61,351 bases of DNA, from NCBI RefSeq assembly GCF_000636015.1, contig NZ_JFZJ01000007.1:1-61351 (forward strand). The letters are read 5' to 3'. This stretch comes from Rhodomicrobium udaipurense JA643. Lineage in GTDB: Bacteria; Pseudomonadota; Alphaproteobacteria; Rhizobiales; Rhodomicrobiaceae. Numbering within the stretch: the first letter of the stretch is position 1; each line of letters begins with the position of its first letter. The notes below the pieces were generated by a model. The model worked only from the letters and a program-made list of their open reading frames with translations, did not search any database and was not told where the DNA came from. Positions 1 to 8,625 of this stretch are shown piece after piece. A program made the position numbers and the translations under genes.

Positions 1-741
1 CCCGTTATCCCGACCGTTCACTACAACATGGGCGGCATCCCGACGAACCACCTGGGCGAGGCGCTCAACCCTCGCGCGGGCGATCCGGATGCGACGATCC
101 CCGGCCTGATGGCCATCGGCGAAGCGTCCTGCGCGAGCGTGCACGGCGCGAACCGCCTCGGCTCCAACTCGCTGATCGACCTCGTGGTGTTCGGCCGCGC
201 GGCAGCATTGCGCTGCGCCGAGACCATCGAAAAAGGCGAGCACTCGAACCTCCCGGCCAATGCGGGCGAGGAAGCCATCGCGCGGCTCGACCGCTTCCGC
301 CACGCCAACGGCTCGACGCCCACCGCCGTGCTTCGCGGCAAGATGCAGCGCATCATGCAGAACAATTGCGCGGTGTTCCGTCAGGCGGACGTGCTCGAAG
401 AGGGCGTGAGGCTCATCAAGGAAGTGTGGGACGGGATCGAGGACGTTCGCGTTACCGACCGCTCGCTCGTCTGGAACACGGACCTAACCGAGACGCTCGA
501 ATTCAACAACATGATCGGCCTGGCGCTCGCCACGGTTTCAGGTGCGCATGCCCGGCAGGAAAGTCGCGGCGCGCATGCCCGCGAGGACTTCCCGAACCGC
601 GACGACGAGAACTGGATGAAGCACACGCTCGCCTATGGCGACGACGAAAAGCGCAGCGTGGCGCTCGAATATCGCCCGGTCCATACGCACACGCTGACAA
701 ACGATGTGCAGTACATCCAGCCGAAGGCGCGCGTTTACTAG
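1..741 (+). CDS. sdhA: Succinate dehydrogenase flavoprotein subunit, C-terminal part (5' end outside window)
   Basis: This is the C-terminal 246 residues of the FAD-carrying subunit of complex II, which oxidises succinate to fumarate at the cytoplasmic face of the inner membrane. The frame is open from base 1. HYNMGG (residues 7-12) and HGANRLG (48-54) are the family motifs whose His and Arg bind the dicarboxylate. The helical C-terminal domain (NMIGLALATV onward) ends in the usual PKARVY. SdhA is normally about 600 aa, so roughly 60% lies upstream of the window. A strong terminator follows about 50 bases later and the next gene is on the other strand, so sdhB does not directly follow as it often does in related genomes. 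Identity is very secure. Confidence 0.97.
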   Translation, partial: PVIPTVHYNMGGIPTNHLGEALNPRAGDPDATIPGLMAIGEASCASVHGANRLGSNSLIDLVVFGRAAALRCAETIEKGEHSNLPANAGEEAIARLDRFRHANGSTPTAVLRGKMQRIMQNNCAVFRQADVLEEGVRLIKEVWDGIEDVRVTDRSLVWNTDLTETLEFNNMIGLALATVSGAHARQESRGAHAREDFPNRDDENWMKHTLAYGDDEKRSVALEYRPVHTHTLTNDVQYIQPKARVY

Positions 742-794
742 GGCATTCGTGCCCGCTGCAAGCGAACGCCGAAAAGCTTCAGGCTTCAAGAATC

Positions 795-826
795 ATGGCC
801 GGGGATTTCCCCGGCCATTATATTTT
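795..826 (+). terminator. Rho-independent terminator of the sdh operon
   Basis: A perfect 10-bp stem (795-804 with 809-818, ATGGCCGGGG/CCCCGGCCAT) closes an ATTT loop and is followed by TATATTTT. It lies 54 bases after the sdhA stop and reads in the same direction. Confidence 0.88.
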
Positions 827-935
827 CGGCGGCGTGAAGCCTTCACCACCGTGAGCAGAGCAGGCCGCTCTTCCGGCAGATGCCGCAGCGGATCACCTCC
901 GCAGCAGCCGCACGCCGTTGCCGGCCCGTGGCCTC

Positions 936-1484
936 CTACGCCCGTCCGAACCAGAAGCCCGCAGCCGCCAGACAAACCAGAGCCGCCACGTTCACGTAAT
1001 ATGCGTTCGAAACCGCGAACCAGGCCGGGCGGCCGACGAGCTTCCGGCCGAGCAGCCAGAGCGCAACGGGAAGCGTTAGCAGCGGCAGCAGCGTCGGCGC
1101 GAACAGCACAGCGCCCAGAGCGCAGAGCACAGTGGGGATCGCGTCGTCGATGAGGGCGTCGTATCGCGTCACGACCGCGCCGGGCGGATAGGTGCCGTCC
1201 TCGAATGGCGCGATGGCATTGCGCGCCTGTCGGATGAAGAAGAGGAAGAATAACACTCCCGAAATCGCGGCGGCGTCGACAACCCAAACCGGCGGTTTCG
1301 ACGAAAACACGGCAGCGCCGAAGCCGACGAAGGGCTCCGTCACCGCCCGCCACGTCTTCAGGATCGGAATGGAGAGTTCGCCGAACGCGAGCCCGAATGC
1401 TCCCTCCAATATCGACAGAAGCGCCAGGCTCTCCACGAGGAAGGCGGCGCAGAACACAGCGTCGGCCGCGATTGCCCTCAACAT
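936..1484 (-). CDS. Small multi-pass membrane protein, function unknown
   Basis: The product is 182 aa with no family I recognise. The chosen ATG (1482-1484) is preceded by a GGGGGGAAC ribosome-binding site and starts directly into a hydrophobic segment. An in-frame upstream extension is Arg-rich and crosses the intergenic palindromes, so it is unlikely to be translated. Roughly four membrane segments are visible: about residues 5-30, 62-82, 110-135 and 155-178. A charged loop near the middle contains YPPGAVVTRYDALIDD. The gene is transcribed away from the RND operon and converges on sdhA. It could sit with the efflux genes under shared control, but nothing shows a functional link. Confidence 0.7.
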   Translation of the reverse strand: MLRAIAADAVFCAAFLVESLALLSILEGAFGLAFGELSIPILKTWRAVTEPFVGFGAAVFSSKPPVWVVDAAAISGVLFFLFFIRQARNAIAPFEDGTYPPGAVVTRYDALIDDAIPTVLCALGAVLFAPTLLPLLTLPVALWLLGRKLVGRPAWFAVSNAYYVNVAALVCLAAAGFWFGRA

Positions 1485-1615
1485 ATCAATCGTTCCCCCC
1501 TTCGACCGGCAATGATTAAAAGACGGTAAGACTTGCCCCACGTCCCTACCCTTCCCTTTTAGCGCGGGAATTTCTCCTGCATACTCCGGGACTGACCGGA
1601 GCGGAATCTCGATGC

Positions 1616-1629
1616 TGTCGAATTCGACA
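1616..1629. promoter_or_regulatory. Perfect 14-bp palindrome, possible operator
   Basis: TGTCGAATTCGACA is its own reverse complement. It lies in the 347-bp gap between the divergent membrane-protein gene and the RND efflux operon. A role is inferred only from symmetry and position. Confidence 0.35.
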
Positions 1630-1656
1630 CCACCACGCTTCTTTTGAATGGGCCGA

Positions 1657-1670
1657 TGCACCATCGTGCA
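1657..1670. promoter_or_regulatory. TGCAC-N4-GTGCA inverted repeat, possible operator
   Basis: Perfect 5-bp arms separated by CATC, between the palindromes at 1616 and 1685 in the same divergent intergenic region. Confidence 0.3.
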
Positions 1671-1684
1671 CCGCATCGCGCAGG

Positions 1685-1708
1685 GTTTGACACGAAGGAG
1701 TGTTAAAC
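1685..1708 (+). promoter_or_regulatory. Operator-like inverted repeat overlapping a TTGACA box upstream of the RND operon
   Basis: GTTTGACAC-N6-GTGTTAAAC has 9-bp arms with one mismatch. TTGACA (1687-1692) lies inside the left arm and matches a sigma70-type -35 hexamer on the plus strand, about 140 bases upstream of the efflux start. An arm of this size with a short spacer is typical of TetR/MarR-type operators of efflux operons. No regulator gene is adjacent, and I see no clear -10 partner. Confidence 0.45.
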
Positions 1709-1831
1709 CGGTAAGGGTCTTTCGTGGCAGGCTCGGCCGCTGGCGAGACGCCCGAACATGACGGCCGCGATGCGCACCGAGCGGCGGCGCTTTCACGCTT
1801 CCGGTCAGCCAGAGCCTAAACGGGGATTTTG

Positions 1832-2980
1832 ATGTTTCGTAGAGTGTTAGCGGGCCTTGTGCTTCTCTCCGCAGCAACAGCGGTCGCGCTGATGGCGGGG
1901 CCGTCGCCGAAGCCCGCCCCGCAGGCCGCGCTCGCGCCAGCCGCCATCGCTGTCTCCACCGTGCCCGCGCGCGTGCGCGACGTGCCCGTGCTCCTGTTAG
2001 GCATCGGCGCGGTCGAAGCATTTCAGACCGTGCAGATCCGCTCCCGCGTGGACGGGACGCTCGACAAGGTAAACTTCGCGGATGGCCAATTGGTCAAAAA
2101 AGGCGACGTCCTCGCCATTATCGATCCTCGCCTCTACCGCGCGGCGCTCGACTCCGCCAAGGCCAAGCTCGCGCAGGACAAGGCGCAACTCGAATCCGAC
2201 GAGAAAGACCTCAACCGCAGCCTACAGCTTTCGACACAGCGCTTCGCCTCGCAGCAGACGGTGGACCAGCTCACCGCGAAAGTCGGCATCGGGCGCGCGC
2301 TCGTGCAGGCCGACGAAGCCGCCATCCGCACCGCTGAAACCAACCTCAGCTACACCACGATAACCGCAACCTTCGACGGGCGCATCGGCATTTCGGCGGT
2401 TCACGTCGGCAACATCGTCCGCGCGAGCGACCAGACCTTCATCGCCGAACTCAAACAGGTTGACCCGATCTCGGTTGTCTTCACCCTGCCCGAGGCGAAG
2501 CTGCCCTTGATCCGCGAGGCGCAGAAGGCTGGGCCGGTTTCGGTGATCGCCCTCGATCACGACGCGAAGAGGCCCCTGGCGAAGGGCAAACTGACGGTCA
2601 TCGACAACAAGGTCGATCAGACGACGGGAACGATCCGCCTCAAGGCGACATTCGACAACAGAAACGATGCGCTTTGGCCCGGCCAATATGCCTCTGTGCT
2701 CGTCGAGGCGGGCATGCTCAACAACGCCGTCACCGTGCCAGCCGCCGCAGTCCAGCGCGGTCCCAACGGCCTTTACGTCTGGGTCGCCACACCAAAGGGC
2801 AGCGCGCAGATGGCGGCGGTCGAAATCGGCCCGAGCCATGAGGGCGAGACGGTCGTCGCAAAGGGCGTGACCGAGGGCGATGTCGTCATCGTCTCGAACC
2901 ATTACCGCCTGCGCCAGGATATCCAGATCGAGCCGAAGGCGAAGCCCATGGCCGCGAACGACGCCGCGGGCCGCACATGA
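1832..2980 (+). CDS. RND efflux periplasmic adaptor (membrane fusion protein)
   Basis: This 382-aa adaptor links an inner-membrane RND pump to an outer-membrane channel. A hydrophobic N-terminus (about residues 4-24) serves as signal or anchor. No lipobox Cys is seen. The barrel-sandwich/lipoyl half-motif VDGTLDKVNFADGQLVKKGD (about 72-91) is followed by an alpha-helical hairpin (to about 155), the second lipoyl half (TITATFDGRIG), a beta-barrel and a membrane-proximal domain. This order is that of the MdtA/MexA family. The ATG at 1832 is used; a TTG one codon earlier is also in frame. The stop overlaps the pump's ATG by 4 bases (ATGA), so the two are translationally coupled. tolC at 50.8 kb is the likely outer-membrane partner in this window, by inference. 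Confidence 0.93.
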   Translation: MFRRVLAGLVLLSAATAVALMAGPSPKPAPQAALAPAAIAVSTVPARVRDVPVLLLGIGAVEAFQTVQIRSRVDGTLDKVNFADGQLVKKGDVLAIIDPRLYRAALDSAKAKLAQDKAQLESDEKDLNRSLQLSTQRFASQQTVDQLTAKVGIGRALVQADEAAIRTAETNLSYTTITATFDGRIGISAVHVGNIVRASDQTFIAELKQVDPISVVFTLPEAKLPLIREAQKAGPVSVIALDHDAKRPLAKGKLTVIDNKVDQTTGTIRLKATFDNRNDALWPGQYASVLVEAGMLNNAVTVPAAAVQRGPNGLYVWVATPKGSAQMAAVEIGPSHEGETVVAKGVTEGDVVIVSNHYRLRQDIQIEPKAKPMAANDAAGRT

Positions 2981-5900
2981 GCATTTCCACACCGTTCATT
3001 CTTCGCCCCGTCGCCACCACGCTCATGATGGCGGCCATCGTGCTGTCAGGCGTCGCCGCGTTCTTCTATCTGCCCGTCGCGCCGCTGCCGCAGGTGGACT
3101 TCCCGACGATCCAGGTTTCGGCACAGCTTCCGGGCGCGTCGGCTCAGACCATGGCGTCCTCGGTCGCGACGCCGCTCGAACAGCAGTTCGGCCAGATAGC
3201 GGGCGTGACGCAACTCACATCCACGAGCACGCTCGGCAATACGCAGATCAACATCCAGTTCGAGCTGGACCGCAGCATCGACGCGGCGGCGCAGGACGTG
3301 CAGGCCGCCATCACCGCCGCCGGGCGGAAGCTGCCCACGTCGCTCAGCTCGCCGCCGAGCTACCGCAAATTCAATCCGGCCGATCCGCCGATCATCATCC
3401 TGTCGGTGACGGCGGATACGCTGCCCATCACCGAAGTCAGCGATCAGGCGGAAAACATCCTCGCGCAGCAGATCTCGCAGATCCGTGGCGTCGCGAATGT
3501 GAACATCGGCGGGCAGCAGAAGCCATCCGTACGCGTGCAGGTCGACCCGGAGCGGCTCGCGTCGCGCGGCCTCACCCTCGAAGACGTGCGCGCCATGCTC
3601 GGCACGATCACCGCCGATGCCGCAAAGGGCACCGTTCAGGGCGTGGAGCAGAGCTTCACCATCGCGGCGAACGATCAGATCGTGAAGCCCGAGGACTACG
3701 ACAAAGTCATCCTAGCCTACCGCAACGGGGCACCGATCCGCGTTGCCGATGTGGGCCGCGCCGTGGCCGGGCCGGAGAACACGCTTTCGGGCGCATGGGC
3801 GAACGGCAAGCGCTCGGTGCTGCTCGTCATCTTCAAGCAACCGGGCGCCAACGTCATCGAGACGGTCGACGCGATCAAGGCGGCGCTGCCGAAATTCGCA
3901 AGCGTGATCCCGGCGGGCGTCAAGATCGACATCATGAACGACCGGACGGAAACCATCCGCGCCTCGGTCCACGAGGTCGAGTTCACGCTTTTGCTCACCA
4001 TCGGCCTCGTGGTGCTGGTCGTTCTCCTGTTCCTGCGCAATCTCCGCGCGACGCTGATCGCGAGCGCCATCGTGCCTATCTCGCTCATCGGCACCTTTGC
4101 GGTGATGTATGTCGCGGGCTTCAGCCTCGATAATCTCTCGCTGATGGCGCTCGTCATCGCGGTGGGCTTCGTGGTGGATGACGCCATCGTGGTGGTCGAA
4201 AACATTGTCCGCCACATCGAGAACGGCGAGCCGCCGTTCCGCGCCGCGCTGAAGGGCGCGAGCGAGATCGGCTTCACCGTGATGTCGATCAGCCTTTCGC
4301 TCGTCGCCGTGTTCATCCCGCTCCTGCTCATGGGCGGAATCATCGGGCGGCTGATGCACGAATTTGCGATGACCGTCACCGTTACCATCGCGGTTTCGGT
4401 CGTCGTCGCGCTGACGCTCACGCCCATGCTGTGCTCGCGCTTCCTGACGCCGCATGAGGAGGAGCGGCCGGGCCTTCTTTCTCGCATGATCGGCCGCTTT
4501 TTCGAGGCGCTTCAGGCGGGCTATGCGCGCACACTCGACGTGGCGCTGCACTTCCGCCGCTTCACGCTCATGGTCTTCTTCGCAACGCTTGCGCTGACGA
4601 TCTATCTGTTTGTCATCATCCCCAAGGGGTTCTTCCCCGTGCAGGACACGGGCTCCATCGTGGCCATCACGGACGCACCGCAGGACATTTCGTTCGACGA
4701 GATGGTGAGGCGTCAGAAGGTGCTGGCCGACATCATCGCAGAAGATCCCGACATCGCGACCGTCGCCTCCTTCCTCGGATCGTCGCCCGGCGCGACGCTG
4801 AACTCCGGCCGCATCTTCATCCGGCTGAAGCCATGGGGCGAGCGCAAGGCGAGCGCGCTTGAAATCGTCAACAGGCTGCGCCCGAAGCTCGCCGAGGTGC
4901 AGGGCGCGGCGGCGTTCCTGTCGCCCGCGCAGGACATCACCGTTGGCGCGCGGGCGTCGCGGGCGCTTTACCAGTACACGCTCCAGGACGCGAGCCTCGA
5001 AGAGCTGAACGAGTGGACGCCGCAGATCGTCGCGAAGCTCAGGACGCTGCCCGCCCTCGCTGACGTCTCGACCGACCTCCTCATCAACGCGCCGCAGCTC
5101 TCGGTGAAGATCGACCGCGACCGCGCCTCGCTTTACGGCATCACGCCGCAGCATATCGACGCGACGCTGAACAGCGCGCTCGGCCAACGTCAGGTCGTGC
5201 AGTATTATACGCAGCTTTCAACGTACAATGTGGTGCTCGAAATCCTGCCGGAGCTTCAGACGCAGCCGGATGTGCTGAACCGCATCTATGTGCGCTCGCC
5301 GAATACGGGGCAGATGTTGCCGCTCTCGACGCTCGCCACCTTCGACACCGACAAGACCGGCTATCTGTCGATCACCCACCAGAGCCAGTTTCCGTCCGCG
5401 ACCGTGTTCTTCAACCTGAAGCCCGGCGTTGCGCTCGGCGAAGGTGTCACCGCGATCAACGCGGCGATGGCGGAGATCGGCGCGCCCAAGACGTTGGTGG
5501 GCAATTTCCAGGGCAATGCGCAGGCCTTTCAGGATTCGCTGCGCACGACGCCGATCTTGATCGTGGCGGCGCTCATAACCGTCTATATCATCCTCGGCAT
5601 GCTCTACGAGAGCTTCATCCACCCGCTCACGATCCTGTCGACGCTGCCGTCCGCGGGCGTCGGCGCGCTGCTCATGCTGATGGCGTTCGGCTTCGACCTG
5701 TCGGTGATCGGCATCATCGGCATCATCCTGCTCATCGGCATCGTGAAGAAGAACGGCATCATGATGGTTGACTTCGCCATCACGGCGGAGCGGCAACGCG
5801 GGCTATCGGCCGAGGAGTCGATCCGCGAGGCGGCGCTGTTGCGCTTCCGCCCGATCCTGATGACGACGGCGGCGGCGCTGCTCGGCGGCGTGCCGCTGAT

Positions 5901-6144
5901 GCTCGGCACGGGCTCCGGCTCGGAGCTGCGCCAGCCGCTCGGCTACGCCATGGTGGGCGGTCTCGCGCTCAGCCAGATCCTCACGCTCTACACGACGCCG
6001 GTGATCTATCTTTATCTCGACAAGCTGCAAACCCGGCTTACGCGCGGGGCAAAGGCACACGAAACCGCGCCAGATGAGCCGATGGCGCTGGAATCCGAAC
6101 TGGCCGACGCGCTGACCGAGCGGCCGCGCAAGGCTGCGGAGTGA
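2977..6144 (+). CDS. RND-family efflux pump, MdtB/MdtC-like inner-membrane transporter
   Basis: The 1055-aa protein is full length for a hydrophobe/amphiphile RND proton antiporter. TM1 is near the N-terminus, and the first large periplasmic porter loop runs from about 35 to 330. TM4 carries GFVVDDAIVVVENI (about 397-410) with the paired Asp of the proton relay. A second periplasmic loop and the TM7-12 block end near 1015, followed by a soluble charged tail. The sequence resembles MdtB/MdtC more than AcrB, but only one pump gene is present, so a homotrimer is likely. Substrates cannot be read from sequence. It overlaps the adaptor gene by 4 bases and converges on the L,D-transpeptidase gene 40 bases away. 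Confidence 0.94.
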   Translation: MSISTPFILRPVATTLMMAAIVLSGVAAFFYLPVAPLPQVDFPTIQVSAQLPGASAQTMASSVATPLEQQFGQIAGVTQLTSTSTLGNTQINIQFELDRSIDAAAQDVQAAITAAGRKLPTSLSSPPSYRKFNPADPPIIILSVTADTLPITEVSDQAENILAQQISQIRGVANVNIGGQQKPSVRVQVDPERLASRGLTLEDVRAMLGTITADAAKGTVQGVEQSFTIAANDQIVKPEDYDKVILAYRNGAPIRVADVGRAVAGPENTLSGAWANGKRSVLLVIFKQPGANVIETVDAIKAALPKFASVIPAGVKIDIMNDRTETIRASVHEVEFTLLLTIGLVVLVVLLFLRNLRATLIASAIVPISLIGTFAVMYVAGFSLDNLSLMALVIAVGFVVDDAIVVVENIVRHIENGEPPFRAALKGASEIGFTVMSISLSLVAVFIPLLLMGGIIGRLMHEFAMTVTVTIAVSVVVALTLTPMLCSRFLTPHEEERPGLLSRMIGRFFEALQAGYARTLDVALHFRRFTLMVFFATLALTIYLFVIIPKGFFPVQDTGSIVAITDAPQDISFDEMVRRQKVLADIIAEDPDIATVASFLGSSPGATLNSGRIFIRLKPWGERKASALEIVNRLRPKLAEVQGAAAFLSPAQDITVGARASRALYQYTLQDASLEELNEWTPQIVAKLRTLPALADVSTDLLINAPQLSVKIDRDRASLYGITPQHIDATLNSALGQRQVVQYYTQLSTYNVVLEILPELQTQPDVLNRIYVRSPNTGQMLPLSTLATFDTDKTGYLSITHQSQFPSATVFFNLKPGVALGEGVTAINAAMAEIGAPKTLVGNFQGNAQAFQDSLRTTPILIVAALITVYIILGMLYESFIHPLTILSTLPSAGVGALLMLMAFGFDLSVIGIIGIILLIGIVKKNGIMMVDFAITAERQRGLSAEESIREAALLRFRPILMTTAAALLGGVPLMLGTGSGSELRQPLGYAMVGGLALSQILTLYTTPVIYLYLDKLQTRLTRGAKAHETAPDEPMALESELADALTERPRKAAE

Positions 6145-6184
6145 CAAACGTCACACCGGCGCACGTCGCCCCCCAAAATGACGC

Positions 6185-7051
6185 TTACTGACGCTGGGCT
6201 TCCTGATCGCAAAGCTCTGCCAGTTCGCTCTCACCGTAGCTTCCCGCCGCGCCGCTTCTTGCGACATAACGCTTCGCGCAAACCCCGATGCGCGGCGGCG
6301 TGCGCGAGGCCTCGAAAAGGTCGTATCCCCGCTTGAGGTCGCGCCAGAACTCGCCCCACGGAGCCCTATCGTGGATGGCAAGATGCGCCTCGCTCATGCG
6401 AAATGGAAAGATGTGCGCGCTGAACCGCTTTTGCCCACGATCGAGCGCGGCGGTGACAAGCTCCCAGATCTCGTCAATGACCGGGTCCGTCATGGCATAG
6501 CAGCCCACAGAGAGGCAGGCCCCATGCACCATAAGGAACGAGCCCGTTCGGCCGTTGGCGGCGTCGTACAGATTGGGATAGCCGAGATTGAAGGAGCGGC
6601 GATAGGCGCTGTTCGGATTGAGTTGGCTGCGTCCTACCGTATAGAAGCCTTCGGGCGCCTGACGATCGCCTTCGCGAAGCTTCGGCCCCAGCCCGCCTGA
6701 ATGACGGCAAACGGGGTAGGACGCGAACAGCACGAAGCCGTCCCCGCGCCTCATCCAGAGTTCGAGTTCCCGCTCGCGCTTGAAGATGCGGATGAAGACC
6801 GGCGCGCCGCGCGCGAGGCCCTTTTCGGCCAGTCGCTCGTTGAGGCGGCCAAGATCCGGCGTGCCTGGCAGCGGCCATCCGAGCTTAGCGTACAGGACGC
6901 GCTGCGCATCGTGCGCAGCAAGGCGGATGCGGGCAAGCCCTTCTTCGCCGCGCCCGATGAGGTCGGGCCATAGCGTTAGCGTGAGAACAGCCAGCGCTCC
7001 GGCAAGTGCGCCTGCGATCAAAACCCGGGAAATCGAGTAAAGAAACTGCAT
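6185..7051 (-). CDS. L,D-transpeptidase, YafK/YkuD family
   Basis: The protein is 288 aa with an N-terminal membrane anchor (about residues 6-28) and a YkuD catalytic domain (about 85-225). The active-site signature HGACLSVGC is at residues 176-184, with nucleophile Cys184 and His176. PEGFYTVGRSQLNPNSAY upstream is typical of the YafK branch. Such enzymes work in the periplasm on peptidoglycan: they make 3-3 cross-links, attach proteins, or in the YafK/DpaA case release Braun-type lipoprotein. The extra C-terminal region after the domain is unassigned. The start is the ATG in front of the membrane segment. Identity of the fold is strong; the exact reaction is open. Confidence 0.9.
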   Translation of the reverse strand: MQFLYSISRVLIAGALAGALAVLTLTLWPDLIGRGEEGLARIRLAAHDAQRVLYAKLGWPLPGTPDLGRLNERLAEKGLARGAPVFIRIFKRERELELWMRRGDGFVLFASYPVCRHSGGLGPKLREGDRQAPEGFYTVGRSQLNPNSAYRRSFNLGYPNLYDAANGRTGSFLMVHGACLSVGCYAMTDPVIDEIWELVTAALDRGQKRFSAHIFPFRMSEAHLAIHDRAPWGEFWRDLKRGYDLFEASRTPPRIGVCAKRYVARSGAAGSYGESELAELCDQEAQRQ

Positions 7052-7186
7052 CGTTCTCCGACTATCCAGAGGCGGCGAGACGCAGACTTATAACATTTTC
7101 TGAAAAGCGGGAAGACGTGCTCGATCCCGGAGCGGCAGATGAAATTCGGAGCGTGAACGGGCCACGCTCCGAAGTCATCAATTCGA

Positions 7187-7669
7187 CTACTCTTCCAGCA
7201 GCGAACGAAGCATCCACGCGGTCTTTTCATGCACGTCGAGGCGCTGCGTGAGCAGGTCGGCGGTCGGCTGGTCGTTCGCCTCTTCCAGAAGCGGGAACAG
7301 ATCGCGCGCCGTGCGGGCCGTCGCTTCCTGCGCGTCGACGAGATGGCGCACCATCTCAAGCGCCTTCGGCACGCCCGTCACTTCCTTGATCGAGGTCAAC
7401 TTGCCGAACTCGGCATAGGTGCCGGGAGCCGGGAAGCCGAGCGCGCGGATGCGCTCCGCGATAAGGTCGAGCGCGTTCCACTGCTCGGTATATTGCTGCA
7501 TGAACATCACGTGGAGCGTGTTGAACATCGGACCCGTGACGTTCCAATGGAAATTGTGCGTCATGAGGTAAAGGCTGTAGCTATCGGCAAGAAGATGCGA
7601 GAGGCCGTTGGCGATCTTCTCGCGCTGTTCCTCAGGGATACCGATGTTGATTTGGGGTGCGCGTTTCAT
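7187..7669 (-). CDS. dps: Dps ferritin-like DNA-protecting protein
   Basis: The 160-aa Dps-family protein forms dodecamers that oxidise and store iron and shield DNA in stress or starvation. The inter-subunit ferroxidase residues are all present with E. coli spacing: His41 (in HNFHWNVTG), His53, Asp68 and Glu72, matching the 12/15/4-residue spacing of H51/H63/D78/E82. The N-terminus is short with few basic residues, so direct DNA binding through a long Lys-rich tail is not evident. It lies alone between the L,D-transpeptidase and NUDIX genes on the same strand, with large gaps on both sides, so it is probably monocistronic. No OxyR or Irr site was recognised. Confidence 0.95.
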   Translation of the reverse strand: MKRAPQINIGIPEEQREKIANGLSHLLADSYSLYLMTHNFHWNVTGPMFNTLHVMFMQQYTEQWNALDLIAERIRALGFPAPGTYAEFGKLTSIKEVTGVPKALEMVRHLVDAQEATARTARDLFPLLEEANDQPTADLLTQRLDVHEKTAWMLRSLLEE

Positions 7670-7938
7670 ATGCGGTCCTTTCTAGTGAACGAAATCGGAG
7701 AAGGCGGATACACAGCGCCCGGCTCATGCCGCAAAACCAGGCACGGTAAACCCACCCAGGAGGCAAACCGCCTCCAAAGCTTAAACGCGAGTCCGTTTTC
7801 CGATCAGTCGGCCTGACCGGAACCAGCCTCGGAGCGAATATAATGCTCGCCGTGGTGCTTTTTGAGGTATCGCGGCTCATCTGCCAACGGAAACTTGGCC
7901 GCACGGGTGGCCCTGCTGCCAGCGCCAAGCGGCTCCAG

Positions 7939-8397
7939 TCACCAGGTCGCATCAACCGGCGCGCCGTCGAGGATCTCCGCGAGCCGCCGCTTCACCGGCG
8001 CGACTGTGCCATCCGGCAGTTCGTCTCGCGCGAAAAACCGGCTCTCCGCGATTTCGTGGTTCGGCTTCGGCACGCGCGGGCGCTCCCACTCGCTTGCAAC
8101 GAAAAGCGCGACGTGATCGTTCGGCATGGCGGCGAAATTCGCGAAAAAGCCGTGGAGCCGCGCCGGAGCCTTCAGGATGACGCCCGCCTCCTCGAACAGC
8201 TCGCGGGAGAGCGCCGTCTCGGCGGTTTCGCGCCACTCGATGCCGCCGCCGGGGAAATGCCATCCGGGGCGATAGCCGTGGCGCACGAGAAGCACGCGCC
8301 CAACCTCATCGATGACGACGCCTTGCGCGCCGAGCGTTGCACCTCGCGTGTAGCGCCAGTAGGTGGCGATGACGCGCATCGGGATTTTGCGAAGCAT
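7939..8397 (-). CDS. NUDIX hydrolase
   Basis: The 152-aa protein has a complete Nudix box at residues 51-73: Gly51, five residues, Glu57, seven residues, then RELFEEAGV. This binds Mg2+ and hydrolyses a nucleoside-diphosphate-X substrate. A tryptophan-rich N-terminus (ATYWRYTRG) precedes it. Substrate specificity cannot be assigned. The ATG at 8397 is used; a second Met six codons in (8379) is possible. Long in-frame extension further upstream is Arg/His-rich and crosses the promoter region of the MFS gene, so it was not accepted. Confidence 0.9.
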   Translation of the reverse strand: MLRKIPMRVIATYWRYTRGATLGAQGVVIDEVGRVLLVRHGYRPGWHFPGGGIEWRETAETALSRELFEEAGVILKAPARLHGFFANFAAMPNDHVALFVASEWERPRVPKPNHEIAESRFFARDELPDGTVAPVKRRLAEILDGAPVDATW

Positions 8398-8625
8398 GGG
8401 GGAGTGCGGCCGATGGTTGAGCTTGGCCGGACCATGCGGCGTGCCGCCGCGCTTTGCAAGCGCGATGTCGCAACAGAGGGGGCCGCCTCGTCCGCCTCGC
8501 GCGCGCCCATCACACCCCGATGATTTGCTTTGCCCGGCGCCTGCGATACAAGTGTTCCACAAATTGCGACGGATCGCGCCAGCGCCTGCCCCCGGATGGG
8601 GGCGCGGCCGATCCGGGAGATCCTC

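Noticed and set aside
3712..5187. Long minus-strand open frame inside the RND pump gene
   Set aside because: It is Arg/Asp/His-rich, typical of the antisense of a GC-rich gene, while the plus-strand product is a full-length RND pump.
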